From the NCBI GenBank assembly GCA_944376975.1, contig CALWEE010000036.1, forward strand, positions 1 to 11,095: 11,095 nt of DNA, in the 5' to 3' direction. Below, one piece after another: positions 1 through 6,569 of this stretch. Numbering within the stretch: the first letter of the stretch is position 1; each line of letters starts with the position of its first letter. Source of the DNA: an uncultured Lachnospiraceae bacterium. GTDB lineage: Bacteria > Bacillota > Clostridia > Lachnospirales > Lachnospiraceae. The notes below the pieces were generated by a model. The model worked only from the letters and a program-made list of their open reading frames with translations, searched no databases and had not been told where the DNA came from. A program made the position numbers and the translations under genes.

Positions 1-36
1 CACTCTTTACAAAGGGGAGTACTCTGAGGATGAAGA

Positions 37-57
37 TACAAAATTTTGAACATTGGA
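37..57 (+). repeat. 21-bp direct repeat, copy 1; candidate YhfZ operator
   Basis: TACAAAATTTTGAACATTGG plus one A is identical to 1078-1098. Its core CAAAATTTTG is a perfect 10-bp palindrome. It lies in the presumed leader of yhfZ, 23 nt before the chosen ATG. An exact 21-bp AT-rich repeat in a GC-rich neighbourhood, placed before the regulator and again before the second gene, is typical of an operator. Which protein binds it is inferred. Confidence 0.6.
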
Positions 58-80
58 AAGGGTCAGGAGGGCCAAATAAA

Positions 81-1013
81 ATGAAGCCGATGGTGAATAA
101 AGTTTTATATCAGAAAAAAGGCGTCACGATCAGCAATCTGGCCATGGATCTGCTTTCCAAGAACAAAGGGGACAGGATCCCCCCGGTCGCCTATTACCAG
201 CAGGAATTTCGGGTGTCCCGGGGGACCATACAGAACGCCTTTTCCTATCTTCAGGAGATCGGCGCCGTCGCGCTGGCGCATCACGGGCATCAGGGAACGT
301 ACATAGAAGATATGGATTACGGCAAACTTCAGGAAAGCTGCGTGCAGCAGAAGATACTGGGCATCATGCCCCTTCCCTATTCCCTCACCTATGAAGGTTT
401 CGCCACCGCGATCTACGAACAGCTCAACAGCCTGAAATTCAACATGGCTTATGCCCGGGGCGCGGTGGGAAGGATCGAGCTGGTGGAATCCGGAACGTAT
501 CAGTTCGCCGTCGTTTCCCAGTACGCGGCCTCTTACGCCATCGCGTCCGGGAAAGATGTGGAGATCCTCCAGAATTTCGGACCCGGGAGCTATCTGTCCA
601 GGCATGTGCTCCTTTTGCGGGACCCGAAGGCGGAAGGTATCGAAGACGGCATGCGGGTCGCCTATGACGACGACTCCCTTGACCAGAGCAAGATCACATC
701 CAACGTGATCAAGGGCCACAAGGTAGAGCTGGTCAATCTGCGGACCCAGCAGACTGTGGCGGCGCTCCACGGCGACGTGATCGACGCCGGCATATGCAAC
801 TATGACGACATCGTTGAAAACCATCATCTGGGGAACCTGAAGATGATATCCCTGTCGGAAAGAGATTATGATTACCAGTTTTCCACGGCGGTGATCCTCA
901 TCCGCAAAGGCAACATTTATCTGGAAGAGCTGATGCGCAAGAAGATAACCGTGGAGGATACGCTGCGTATCCTGGACGAAGTGAAGAACGGCAAACGGGA
1001 ACCTTATTATTGA
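81..1013 (+). CDS. yhfZ: YhfZ-family HTH transcriptional regulator
   Basis: Likely regulator of the downstream yhf operon. Residues about 15-75 form a GntR-like helix-turn-helix domain, with a recognition-helix stretch VSRGTIQNAFSYL at about 45-57. Residues about 90-310 resemble the YhfZ C-terminal domain, a periplasmic-binding-like sensor fold, and include the family signature IMPLPYSLTYEGFA. The ending EPYY also resembles the E. coli protein as I remember it (about 300 aa). I chose ATG 81 (310 aa) because AGGAGG lies 10 nt upstream and the length fits the family. The in-frame ATG at 30 would add 17 residues, has poor ribosome-binding spacing, and would place a 21-bp repeat shared with the yhfY leader inside the coding sequence. 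The effector ligand is unknown. The family call is confident; the regulatory target is inferred from position. Confidence 0.9.
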   Translation: MKPMVNKVLYQKKGVTISNLAMDLLSKNKGDRIPPVAYYQQEFRVSRGTIQNAFSYLQEIGAVALAHHGHQGTYIEDMDYGKLQESCVQQKILGIMPLPYSLTYEGFATAIYEQLNSLKFNMAYARGAVGRIELVESGTYQFAVVSQYAASYAIASGKDVEILQNFGPGSYLSRHVLLLRDPKAEGIEDGMRVAYDDDSLDQSKITSNVIKGHKVELVNLRTQQTVAALHGDVIDAGICNYDDIVENHHLGNLKMISLSERDYDYQFSTAVILIRKGNIYLEELMRKKITVEDTLRILDEVKNGKREPYY

Positions 1014-1022
1014 CCGGCCGCG

Positions 1023-1043
1023 GGGAGGTCCTTTGGGCCTCCC
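1023..1043 (+). other. hairpin in the yhfZ-yhfY gap
   Basis: GGGAGGTCC (1023-1031) pairs with GGGCCTCCC (1035-1043) across a TTT loop: nine pairs with one T-G wobble, starting 9 nt after the yhfZ stop. No T-run follows, so a strong intrinsic terminator is unlikely. It could weaken read-through or protect RNA ends between the regulator gene and the rest of the operon. Confidence 0.5.
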
Positions 1044-1077
1044 GGAACAGGTCGGGCACCATCAATATACACAATAG

Positions 1078-1098
1078 TACAAAATTTTGAACATTGGA
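1078..1098 (+). repeat. 21-bp direct repeat, copy 2; candidate YhfZ operator
   Basis: Identical to 37-57, with the palindromic core CAAAATTTTG at 1080-1089. The end of the repeat runs into the GGAGG ribosome binding site of yhfY (1096-1100), so a protein bound here could block translation-proximal transcription or mark a second promoter. No convincing -35/-10 pair could be assigned in 1014-1107. Confidence 0.6.
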
Positions 1099-1107
1099 GG
1101 TTGAGTC

Positions 1108-1479
1108 ATGAGTACCACAGAGTTGAAAGAAAGCCTGTATGCCCGTGTCGGGATACTGGAAGACAATCAGGTGATCGGCAAAAAAGAGGCCGATTTCACG
1201 CGGCGCGCGGTGGATATGCTCCTTGCCGAGAAACCGGACGCTTCCGCCGAGAAGGCAGAGATGTTTTTCACCCATCTGGCCATGGCCGCCATGCGGGCGG
1301 AACAGGGCATCGCGGAAAATCCCATCGACGCGGCGATACTGGAAGCGGCGGCGTATGAGCCGTCCTGGGAGAAGGCGGTGGATTTCAGGGACCGCCTGAT
1401 GAAGGAGACCGATATCGCGTTCCCTCAGACGGAAAAGGATTTCCTGTCGGTGCATCTGTGCAATCTTTTCGCGGAGTAA
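1108..1479 (+). CDS. yhfY: YhfY, stand-alone PRD domain protein
   Basis: Small helical protein of 123 aa (E. coli YhfY is about 120 aa) matching one PTS regulation domain (PRD) without an HTH or PTS EIIA/EIIB partner domain. Two histidines at the usual PRD positions are visible: His56 in FFTHLAMA and His116 in LSVHLCN. These are the residues that PTS proteins phosphorylate in other PRDs, but no PTS gene is nearby, so phosphorylation is only possible, not shown. The start ATG has GGAGG 7 nt upstream. It sits between the regulator and yhfU, so a sensing or accessory regulatory role is inferred. Confidence 0.85.
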   Translation: MSTTELKESLYARVGILEDNQVIGKKEADFTRRAVDMLLAEKPDASAEKAEMFFTHLAMAAMRAEQGIAENPIDAAILEAAAYEPSWEKAVDFRDRLMKETDIAFPQTEKDFLSVHLCNLFAE

Positions 1480-1525
1480 ATAAAGCATAACGGCGCCAAA
1501 AGCGCTTGAGATAAGGAGGATTATT

Positions 1526-1900
1526 ATGAAAATTGTTGTTGGCGGACAGATCGATAAGGAAGAGATCGCTTCCCTTATCAGAAAACAGCTGGGTGACGCG
1601 GCCGAAGTGACGGTCAAAGGCGACCTGGAGGCGACCATGGGCATGAAAAGCGGTCAGTACGACTACTATGTAGGCGCCTGCAATACAGGCGGAGGCGGCG
1701 CGCTGGCTATGGCGCTGGCTTTGCTTGGAAAGGCCAACTGCGCCACTGTTTCCATGCCGGGAAATATCCGGAGCGATGAAGAGATCCGGGACGAAGTCCG
1801 GAGCGGAAAAGTCGCTTTCGGTTTCACCGCGCAGCATAAAGAAGCCGTTTTGCCGGTGCTTCTGGATGCTTTTGTTAAGAAAGAGGAGGGAACGTTATGA
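1526..1900 (+). CDS. yhfU: YhfU, DUF2620 family protein
   Basis: A 124-aa soluble protein of a family with no established function (DUF2620; E. coli YhfU is about 117 aa). It opens with a beta strand followed by a GG (MKIVVGGQ), has a glycine-rich turn ACNTGGGGALAMA at 51-63, then CATVSMPGN at 72-80. The overall alternation of strands and helices looks like a small alpha/beta nucleotide- or phosphate-binding fold; that is an impression, not a proven homology. AAGGAGG lies 7 nt before the ATG. The last codons overlap yhfT by four bases (ATGA), so the two are translationally coupled, and a partnership with the YhfT membrane protein is a reasonable inference. Confidence 0.88.
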   Translation: MKIVVGGQIDKEEIASLIRKQLGDAAEVTVKGDLEATMGMKSGQYDYYVGACNTGGGGALAMALALLGKANCATVSMPGNIRSDEEIRDEVRSGKVAFGFTAQHKEAVLPVLLDAFVKKEEGTL

Positions 1901-3207
1901 GATATGTTGTGATCGCTTTGATCGGCGCTCTCGCGGCACTTTTGTCCAACCAGGGTATCGCGGTGTTCAACGACGGCTTCCGGCCGATCGTTGGCCAGTA
2001 CTTCAACAAAGAGATCAGCCGTAAAGAGCTGGCGGCCATGAGTTTCGCCATCAGCTTTGGTCTGGTCATCGGATTTGGTATCCCCACATCCATCGCGGCA
2101 AGCATCATCCTGATCCACTGCCTGCTGCTGACCACGGATATCATCGGATCTTTCTGTCCGGCCACAAAGACCGGTATGATCCTGTCCGCGGTCATCGGCG
2201 CCGTATATGGCCTGGCTGTCCTGGCCGGCCTGGAATTCATCGTGAACCTGTTCGCGATGATGCCTTACAACTTTACCAATGAACTGGGTAACGTATCCAC
2301 ATATGTTACCGTTGCCTTTGCCGTATTCCCGGCTGTCGGCGTAGCGTACCAGCACGGGTTCAAAAAAGGCGTGATCACGGCTGCCGTGACCGTAGCGGCC
2401 TATTTTCTTGTTTCCAAATTCGGAACATTTTCCATCGGCGGCAACACGGTTGCCCTGAACGCGGCCGGTATGGCCATGCTGGTGGGCATGATCCTCATGA
2501 TCGTATTCGCTGCCCGTCAGAAAGGTACGAACGACGCCAACGCGGCCCTGACCCAGACATTTGAGACCAATGTGTCCCGTATCCGTAAAAACTGGATCTT
2601 CCTGGCGGCTATGGGCGGTCTGATCGCGGCCGGCACAAGTATGGCGCTCATCGCCGGCGACCCGGCTTCCCTGGCGCTGCTGGCTGAAGGGGAATACACC
2701 AACGCGGCCCTGACCGCTCTGGCGCGGGCCATCGGTTTCATCCCGCTTGTATTTACCACGGCGATCGTAACCGGCGTATATGGAACATCCGGATGTACCT
2801 TCGTATTCGTTGTCGGCCTGCTCCTCCATGGCAATCCCATCGTCGCGTTCATCGTCGGCGTTGTTGTCATGGTCGTTGAGATCGCTCTGATCAACCTGTT
2901 CGCGAAAGGCATGGACCGTTTCCCGGGCGTGAAAGACATGGGCGAGCACGTACGTACATCTATGAATAAAGTCCTGGAAGTCGCTCTTTTGGCAGGCGGT
3001 ATCGTATCGGCCGAGCAGATGGCTTCCGCGGCGTCCGGCCTTGCCGGCGTCGGCGCGCTGTTCGTTATCGGCGCGTTCCTGCTGAACAAAAAGGCGAAGA
3101 AACCGATCGCCGATATGGCTGTCGGCCCGGTTGCCTGCATCATATTTGGAGTTCTTCTGAACCTGCTGCTGCTCATCGGCCTGATCGCCGTTCCGGCAGC
3201 GGCCTGA
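1897..3207 (+). CDS. yhfT: YhfT, polytopic membrane protein, probable transporter
   Basis: A 436-aa integral membrane protein matching the YhfT family (E. coli YhfT is about 434 aa). Roughly 11-12 hydrophobic segments are visible, for example near residues 3-22, 50-80, 92-120, 133-150, 157-172, 185-206, 232-253, 272-310, 313-336, 380-396 and 405-430. Small conserved-looking loops include FGIPTSIAAS (60-69), GSFCPATKTGM (84-94) and VYGTSGCTF (294-302). A basic and acidic loop at about 207-231 splits the protein into two halves. No signal peptide beyond the first membrane segment. The ATGA overlap with yhfU and AGGAGG at 1884-1889 support the start. Transport of the pathway substrate is inferred from topology and context; the substrate is unknown. 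Confidence 0.88.
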   Translation: MRYVVIALIGALAALLSNQGIAVFNDGFRPIVGQYFNKEISRKELAAMSFAISFGLVIGFGIPTSIAASIILIHCLLLTTDIIGSFCPATKTGMILSAVIGAVYGLAVLAGLEFIVNLFAMMPYNFTNELGNVSTYVTVAFAVFPAVGVAYQHGFKKGVITAAVTVAAYFLVSKFGTFSIGGNTVALNAAGMAMLVGMILMIVFAARQKGTNDANAALTQTFETNVSRIRKNWIFLAAMGGLIAAGTSMALIAGDPASLALLAEGEYTNAALTALARAIGFIPLVFTTAIVTGVYGTSGCTFVFVVGLLLHGNPIVAFIVGVVVMVVEIALINLFAKGMDRFPGVKDMGEHVRTSMNKVLEVALLAGGIVSAEQMASAASGLAGVGALFVIGAFLLNKKAKKPIADMAVGPVACIIFGVLLNLLLLIGLIAVPAAA

Positions 3208-3224
3208 TCATCGGACATACACAG

Positions 3225-3361
3225 GGGCGAAAGGCGGACGCCTTCTGCCCGACACAGCATCAAGCATCCTGAAGCATAGACGGCATACGGCTATGCGCGA
3301 CAAACCGGCATACATATAAACAGACGCTCCTCCGGGAAGCCCGGGCAAAGGGCTTTCCGGA
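3225..3361 (+). other. hairpin-rich yhfT-php spacer
   Basis: The 202-bp gap between yhfT and php codes for nothing I can see but holds three inverted repeats: 3225-3235 with 3240-3250 (11 positions, one wobble and one mismatch), GCATAG 3274-3279 with CTATGC 3291-3296, and 3331-3342 with 3350-3361 (12 positions, one wobble). None is followed by a T-run, so they look more like RNA processing or stability elements, or a weak attenuator, than intrinsic terminators. TATAAA at 3315-3320 could be a -10 box but has no good -35. Confidence 0.5.
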
Positions 3362-3409
3362 AGGGCGATCTTCAGATCATAAGGGATCTTTCATAAACAG
3401 GTGAAAACA

Positions 3410-4291
3410 ATGGAATTAAAAGATGGCTATACATTAATGCACGAGCATGTGACAATAGATTTATCCGGAGTAAAAAAAGACGACGACTGCCGGCTGGACT
3501 GTTTCGACGAAACAGTCAAAGAGTTTAAGCGGCTCTATGACTACGGCGTACGCAATATACTGGAAGTGACCAACATGGGGATGGGACGGGATCCGCGCTA
3601 TATCCGCGAAGTGGAAAAGGCGAGCGGCATACAGATCATCATGTCCACCGGATTCTATAAAGAACCCTTCCTCCCGGACTTTGTTTACAGACAGACGGCG
3701 GAAGAACTGGCCGACCTGGCGGTAAAAGAGATCACGGAAGGCATTGACGATACCGGCTTTAAAGCCAGCGTGATCGGCGAATTCGGGACCAGCAAAGACC
3801 AGATGACGGCCATGGAAGAAAAGGTGTTTGAAGCCATGTCCCTGGCGGCGGTACGGACAAACGTCCCGGTGACCACCCACACGACCCTCGGCACCATGGG
3901 GGCGCGGCAGGCGGATTACCTGATCGCCCATGGCGTGAAGCCGGAGAAGATCATCATCGGCCACATGGATCTGTCCCAGGATACGGACTATATCCTGTCC
4001 GTCCTTGAAAAAGGCGTGAACGTGGGATTTGACACGGTGGGCAAATTGAACTATTGCCCGGATACGTTCCGGGTGGAGGCGCTGAAACGGATCGCCGATG
4101 AAGGACGGCTGGGACAGGTGGTCCTGTCCATGGACATTACCCGTAAATCCCATATGAAATATAAAGGCGGCATCGGCTATGGCTATATGTTTGAGTCGTT
4201 CATACCGCTGTTAAAAGAAAACGGATTCACCCAGAGCCAGATCGACCGGCTTCTTGTGGACAAACCGAAACGCATACTGGAAAGCATGTGA
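3410..4291 (+). CDS. php: Phosphotriesterase homology protein (YhfV/Php)
   Basis: Binuclear metal hydrolase of the amidohydrolase/phosphotriesterase superfamily. The metal-site residues are all present on the numbering from ATG 3410 (293 aa; E. coli Php is 292 aa): His11 and His13 in MHEHVTID, Glu124 in GEFGTS, which bridges the metals in this subfamily in place of carboxylated lysine, His157 in TTHTT, His185 in IGHMDLS, and Asp242 in SMDITRKSH. E. coli Php is structurally known but has no confirmed physiological substrate; a lactone or phosphoester is possible. I chose ATG 3410 because AGGTGA lies 5 nt upstream; the in-frame GTG at 3401 would overlap that site. The first 25 codons are unusually AT-rich compared with the rest of the gene. 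Confidence 0.93.
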   Translation: MELKDGYTLMHEHVTIDLSGVKKDDDCRLDCFDETVKEFKRLYDYGVRNILEVTNMGMGRDPRYIREVEKASGIQIIMSTGFYKEPFLPDFVYRQTAEELADLAVKEITEGIDDTGFKASVIGEFGTSKDQMTAMEEKVFEAMSLAAVRTNVPVTTHTTLGTMGARQADYLIAHGVKPEKIIIGHMDLSQDTDYILSVLEKGVNVGFDTVGKLNYCPDTFRVEALKRIADEGRLGQVVLSMDITRKSHMKYKGGIGYGYMFESFIPLLKENGFTQSQIDRLLVDKPKRILESM

Positions 4292-4313
4292 CGGGGGAGA
4301 GGAGGAAAGGATC

Positions 4314-5408
4314 ATGCGGACTTACCCATTATGCAGCCTGAGCGTGGAAGAAGCGATGAAACGCCAGTTCCGGGTGGTGGACTGCATTACGAAAGAATTT
4401 GAAGGACACGAGTTTTTGAACAGAGGCGACCTGGGCGTGGTCATGGGGCTGAACAAACCGGTGACCACATGGAAAGCGGAAAAGGTGATCGCCCGTATTT
4501 TTCACGCGGAAGCGGCCATGCTCGTCCGGGGAGCCGGGAGCGGCGCCATCCGTCTGGGCCTTCACGCCATGCTGAAATGCGGGGAGAAGATACTGGTGCA
4601 TAAAGCGCCGATCTACAGCACGACGGCCACATCGCTGGAGATGATGGGCATCATCCCGGTGGAAGCGGACTACAATGACCTTTCCGATATCCGGCGCGCG
4701 CTGACGGCCGATCCGGATATCGCCGGCGCCCTTGTCCAGTACACCCGACAGAAGCTGGACGACCGTTACGATATGGGCGAAGTGATCCGGACCATCAAAG
4801 ACGTCCGGGATATCCCGATCATCACCGATGACAATTACGCGGTCATGAAAGTGGAAAAGACCGGGGCGGAATGGGGAGCGGACCTGTCCTGCTTCTCATC
4901 GTTCAAACTGCTCGGGCCGGAAGGCGTGGGCGTGATCATCGGCAAAAAAGCGTATATCGACAAGCTGATACAGGAAAATTATTCCGGCGGCATGCAGGTC
5001 CAGGGCCACGAGGCCATGGATGTGCTCCACGGACTGGTGTACGCGCCGGTTTCCCTGGCCATCCAGGCTCAGGTCAATGAAGAATGTGTCCGCCGCCTGA
5101 AAGACGGGGAGATACCGGAAGTCAAAGACGCGTTTCTGGCCAATGCCCAGTCCAAAGTCCTTCTGGTGGAATTTTACGACGATATTGCCGGGAAGGTGCT
5201 CGAAGAAGCCCAGAAGCTGGGCGCGGCGCCGAACCCGGTGGGGGCGGAATCCAAATACGAGATGGTCCCCATGGTATACAGAGTTTCAGGAACATTCAGG
5301 AAGGCCGATCCCACCCTTGAGCGTCGGATGATCCGTATCAATCCCATGCGGGCGGGCGCGGATACCATTCTTGAGATCATCAAAAAAGCAGTGGAAAGGG
5401 TGAAGTAA
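4314..5408 (+). CDS. yhfS: YhfS, PLP-dependent aminotransferase-fold enzyme
   Basis: Fold-type I PLP enzyme, 364 aa (E. coli YhfS about 361 aa). Visible landmarks are the phosphate-binding turn GAGSGAIR at 73-80, the Asp pair in IITDDNY (about 169-175) expected to contact the pyridine nitrogen, and Lys198 in SSFKLLGPEG as the likely Schiff-base lysine. The last motif recalls the selenocysteine-synthase/cystathionine-lyase-like branch more than classical aminotransferases, so lyase chemistry is also possible. Start ATG 4314 has GGAGG 8 nt upstream; an upstream in-frame start at 4254 would overlap php and is less likely. It lies 22 nt after php and directly abuts yhfX. The true substrate is unknown. 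Confidence 0.88.
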   Translation: MRTYPLCSLSVEEAMKRQFRVVDCITKEFEGHEFLNRGDLGVVMGLNKPVTTWKAEKVIARIFHAEAAMLVRGAGSGAIRLGLHAMLKCGEKILVHKAPIYSTTATSLEMMGIIPVEADYNDLSDIRRALTADPDIAGALVQYTRQKLDDRYDMGEVIRTIKDVRDIPIITDDNYAVMKVEKTGAEWGADLSCFSSFKLLGPEGVGVIIGKKAYIDKLIQENYSGGMQVQGHEAMDVLHGLVYAPVSLAIQAQVNEECVRRLKDGEIPEVKDAFLANAQSKVLLVEFYDDIAGKVLEEAQKLGAAPNPVGAESKYEMVPMVYRVSGTFRKADPTLERRMIRINPMRAGADTILEIIKKAVERVK

Positions 5409-6569
5409 ATGTTTCTGAAACAGACAATGGAACGCAACCGGCGGCTGATCGACGCGGCCTTCGCGCTGCATCAGGCGGGAAAGATCCTGCCCGATACCTA
5501 CGTGATCGACGTGGACGCTTTCCTGGAAAACGGGAAGAAGATCATCGATAAAGCCAAAGCCCGGGGCTATAAAATGTATTTCATGCTGAAACAGGCGGGG
5601 AGGAATCCCTGGCTGGCGGAGGAACTGACCCGTATGGGCTATGACGGCGCCGTCGTCGTCGATTACAAAGAAGCCCTGACCATGATGGAACATCACATTC
5701 CCCTCGGCAATGTGGGCCATCTTGTGCAGATCCCCGGAAGCATGGTCAAAAAAGTGGTGGAAGCGAAACCGGAAGTGATCACGGTATACTCCCGGGAAAA
5801 GCTTTCGCAGATAGAGGCGGCAGCGGCAGAACTGGACCAGACCCAGGGTATCATGAGCCGGGGGGTTGACGATCCGGACATGATATAGTCCGGACAGACG
5901 GCCGGTTTCCATCTGGATGAACTGGAAGATACGGTGAACTGGATGCGAAAAACCTGCCCGCACCTGATCGTCAAAGGCGTCACGTCATTTCCGTGTTATC
6001 TTTATGACGCCCAAAGGGACGATATCGTCCCGACAGCCAATCTGGGGACTGTGAAAAAGGCGGAGGCCATACTGGACGCCATGGGCATACGGGACATCAT
6101 CCTGAACACGCCTTCCGCCACCTGCTGCCTCACCCTTGATAAAATGGCGGAGCACGGCGGCAACTGCGGCGAACCGGGCCACGGTCTTTCCGGGACCACG
6201 CCCATGCACGCGGTCCACGACATGGAGGAGATACCGGCGGTGGTTTACGTCAGCGAGATCTCTCATAATTTCGAGGGGAACGCCTACTGCTTCGGCGGCG
6301 GCCACTACAGACGGTCCCATGTGGAAAACGCCCTGGTGGGCAAAGACGCGGCCACCGGCGTATGGCGCGAAGTGATCCCGCCCTCCGATGAGAGCATCGA
6401 CTATCATTTCGGCATCCGGGGCGGCTGCCCTGTGGGCGATACCGTCGTTATGGCGTTCCGTTTCCAGATTTTCGTGACGCGCAGCGATGTGGCTCTGGTA
6501 CGAGGGCTTTCTGCCGGCCAGGGAGAACTGATCGGGATCTATGACAGCCAGGGAAGAAAGAAGGCATGA
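5409..6569 (+). pseudogene. yhfX: YhfX, alanine-racemase-like PLP enzyme with in-frame TAG
   Basis: Fold-type III PLP enzyme related to alanine racemase. The full frame is 386 codons before the TGA, matching E. coli YhfX (about 387 aa), but codon 160 is TAG. The N-terminal half (5409-5888, 159 aa) has the beta-alpha barrel start with Lys61 in YFMLKQAGRN as the likely PLP lysine. The second half (codons 161-386) stays in the same frame with family motifs SGQTAGF directly after the stop, TSFPCYLYD, LNTPSATC, GEPGHGLSGTTPMHA, HYRRSHVENA and QIFVTRSDVALV. No other stop or frameshift is seen, and the end overlaps yhfW by ATGA. A GTG at 5934 could restart the second half but has only a weak ribosome binding site. 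In homologues I recall Tyr before SGQ, one base from TAG. It may be a fresh nonsense mutation, a sequence error, or a read-through/recoded codon. Confidence 0.85.
5886..5888 (+). other. in-frame amber codon inside yhfX
   Basis: Reading from ATG 5409, the codons GAC ATG ATA are followed by TAG and then TCC GGA CAG in the same frame. The conserved peptide SGQTAGF follows at once. A perfect 7-bp inverted repeat, TCCGGAC 5873-5879 with GTCCGGA 5888-5894, encloses an 8-nt loop that ends at the TA of the codon. Confidence 0.9.

Noticed and set aside
30..80. Longer yhfZ start at ATG 30
   Set aside because: It puts the 21-bp repeat inside the protein, has poor ribosome-binding spacing, and would be longer than the family; ATG 81 has AGGAGG at a good distance.
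1666..2949. 427-codon open frame on the - strand opposite yhfU/yhfT
   Set aside because: Composition is rich in Asp, Gly, His, Gln and Arg with no domain, and it lies wholly opposite a well-supported membrane protein gene. It is a codon-bias shadow.
3208..3409. Riboswitch in the yhfT-php gap
   Set aside because: Three separate hairpins are present, but no conserved core of a known riboswitch class could be recognised.
5873..5896. Direct repeat TCCGGACA 16 bp apart as a target-site or slippage duplication
   Set aside because: The spacing of 16 is not a multiple of three, yet the frame is intact on both sides. The repeat is explained by the palindromic TCCGGA within ordinary codons.
5871..5900. 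Frameshift as the cause of the yhfX break
   Set aside because: Both halves are in exactly the same frame and the peptide SGQTAGF directly follows the TAG, so the break is a single stop codon, not an insertion or deletion.
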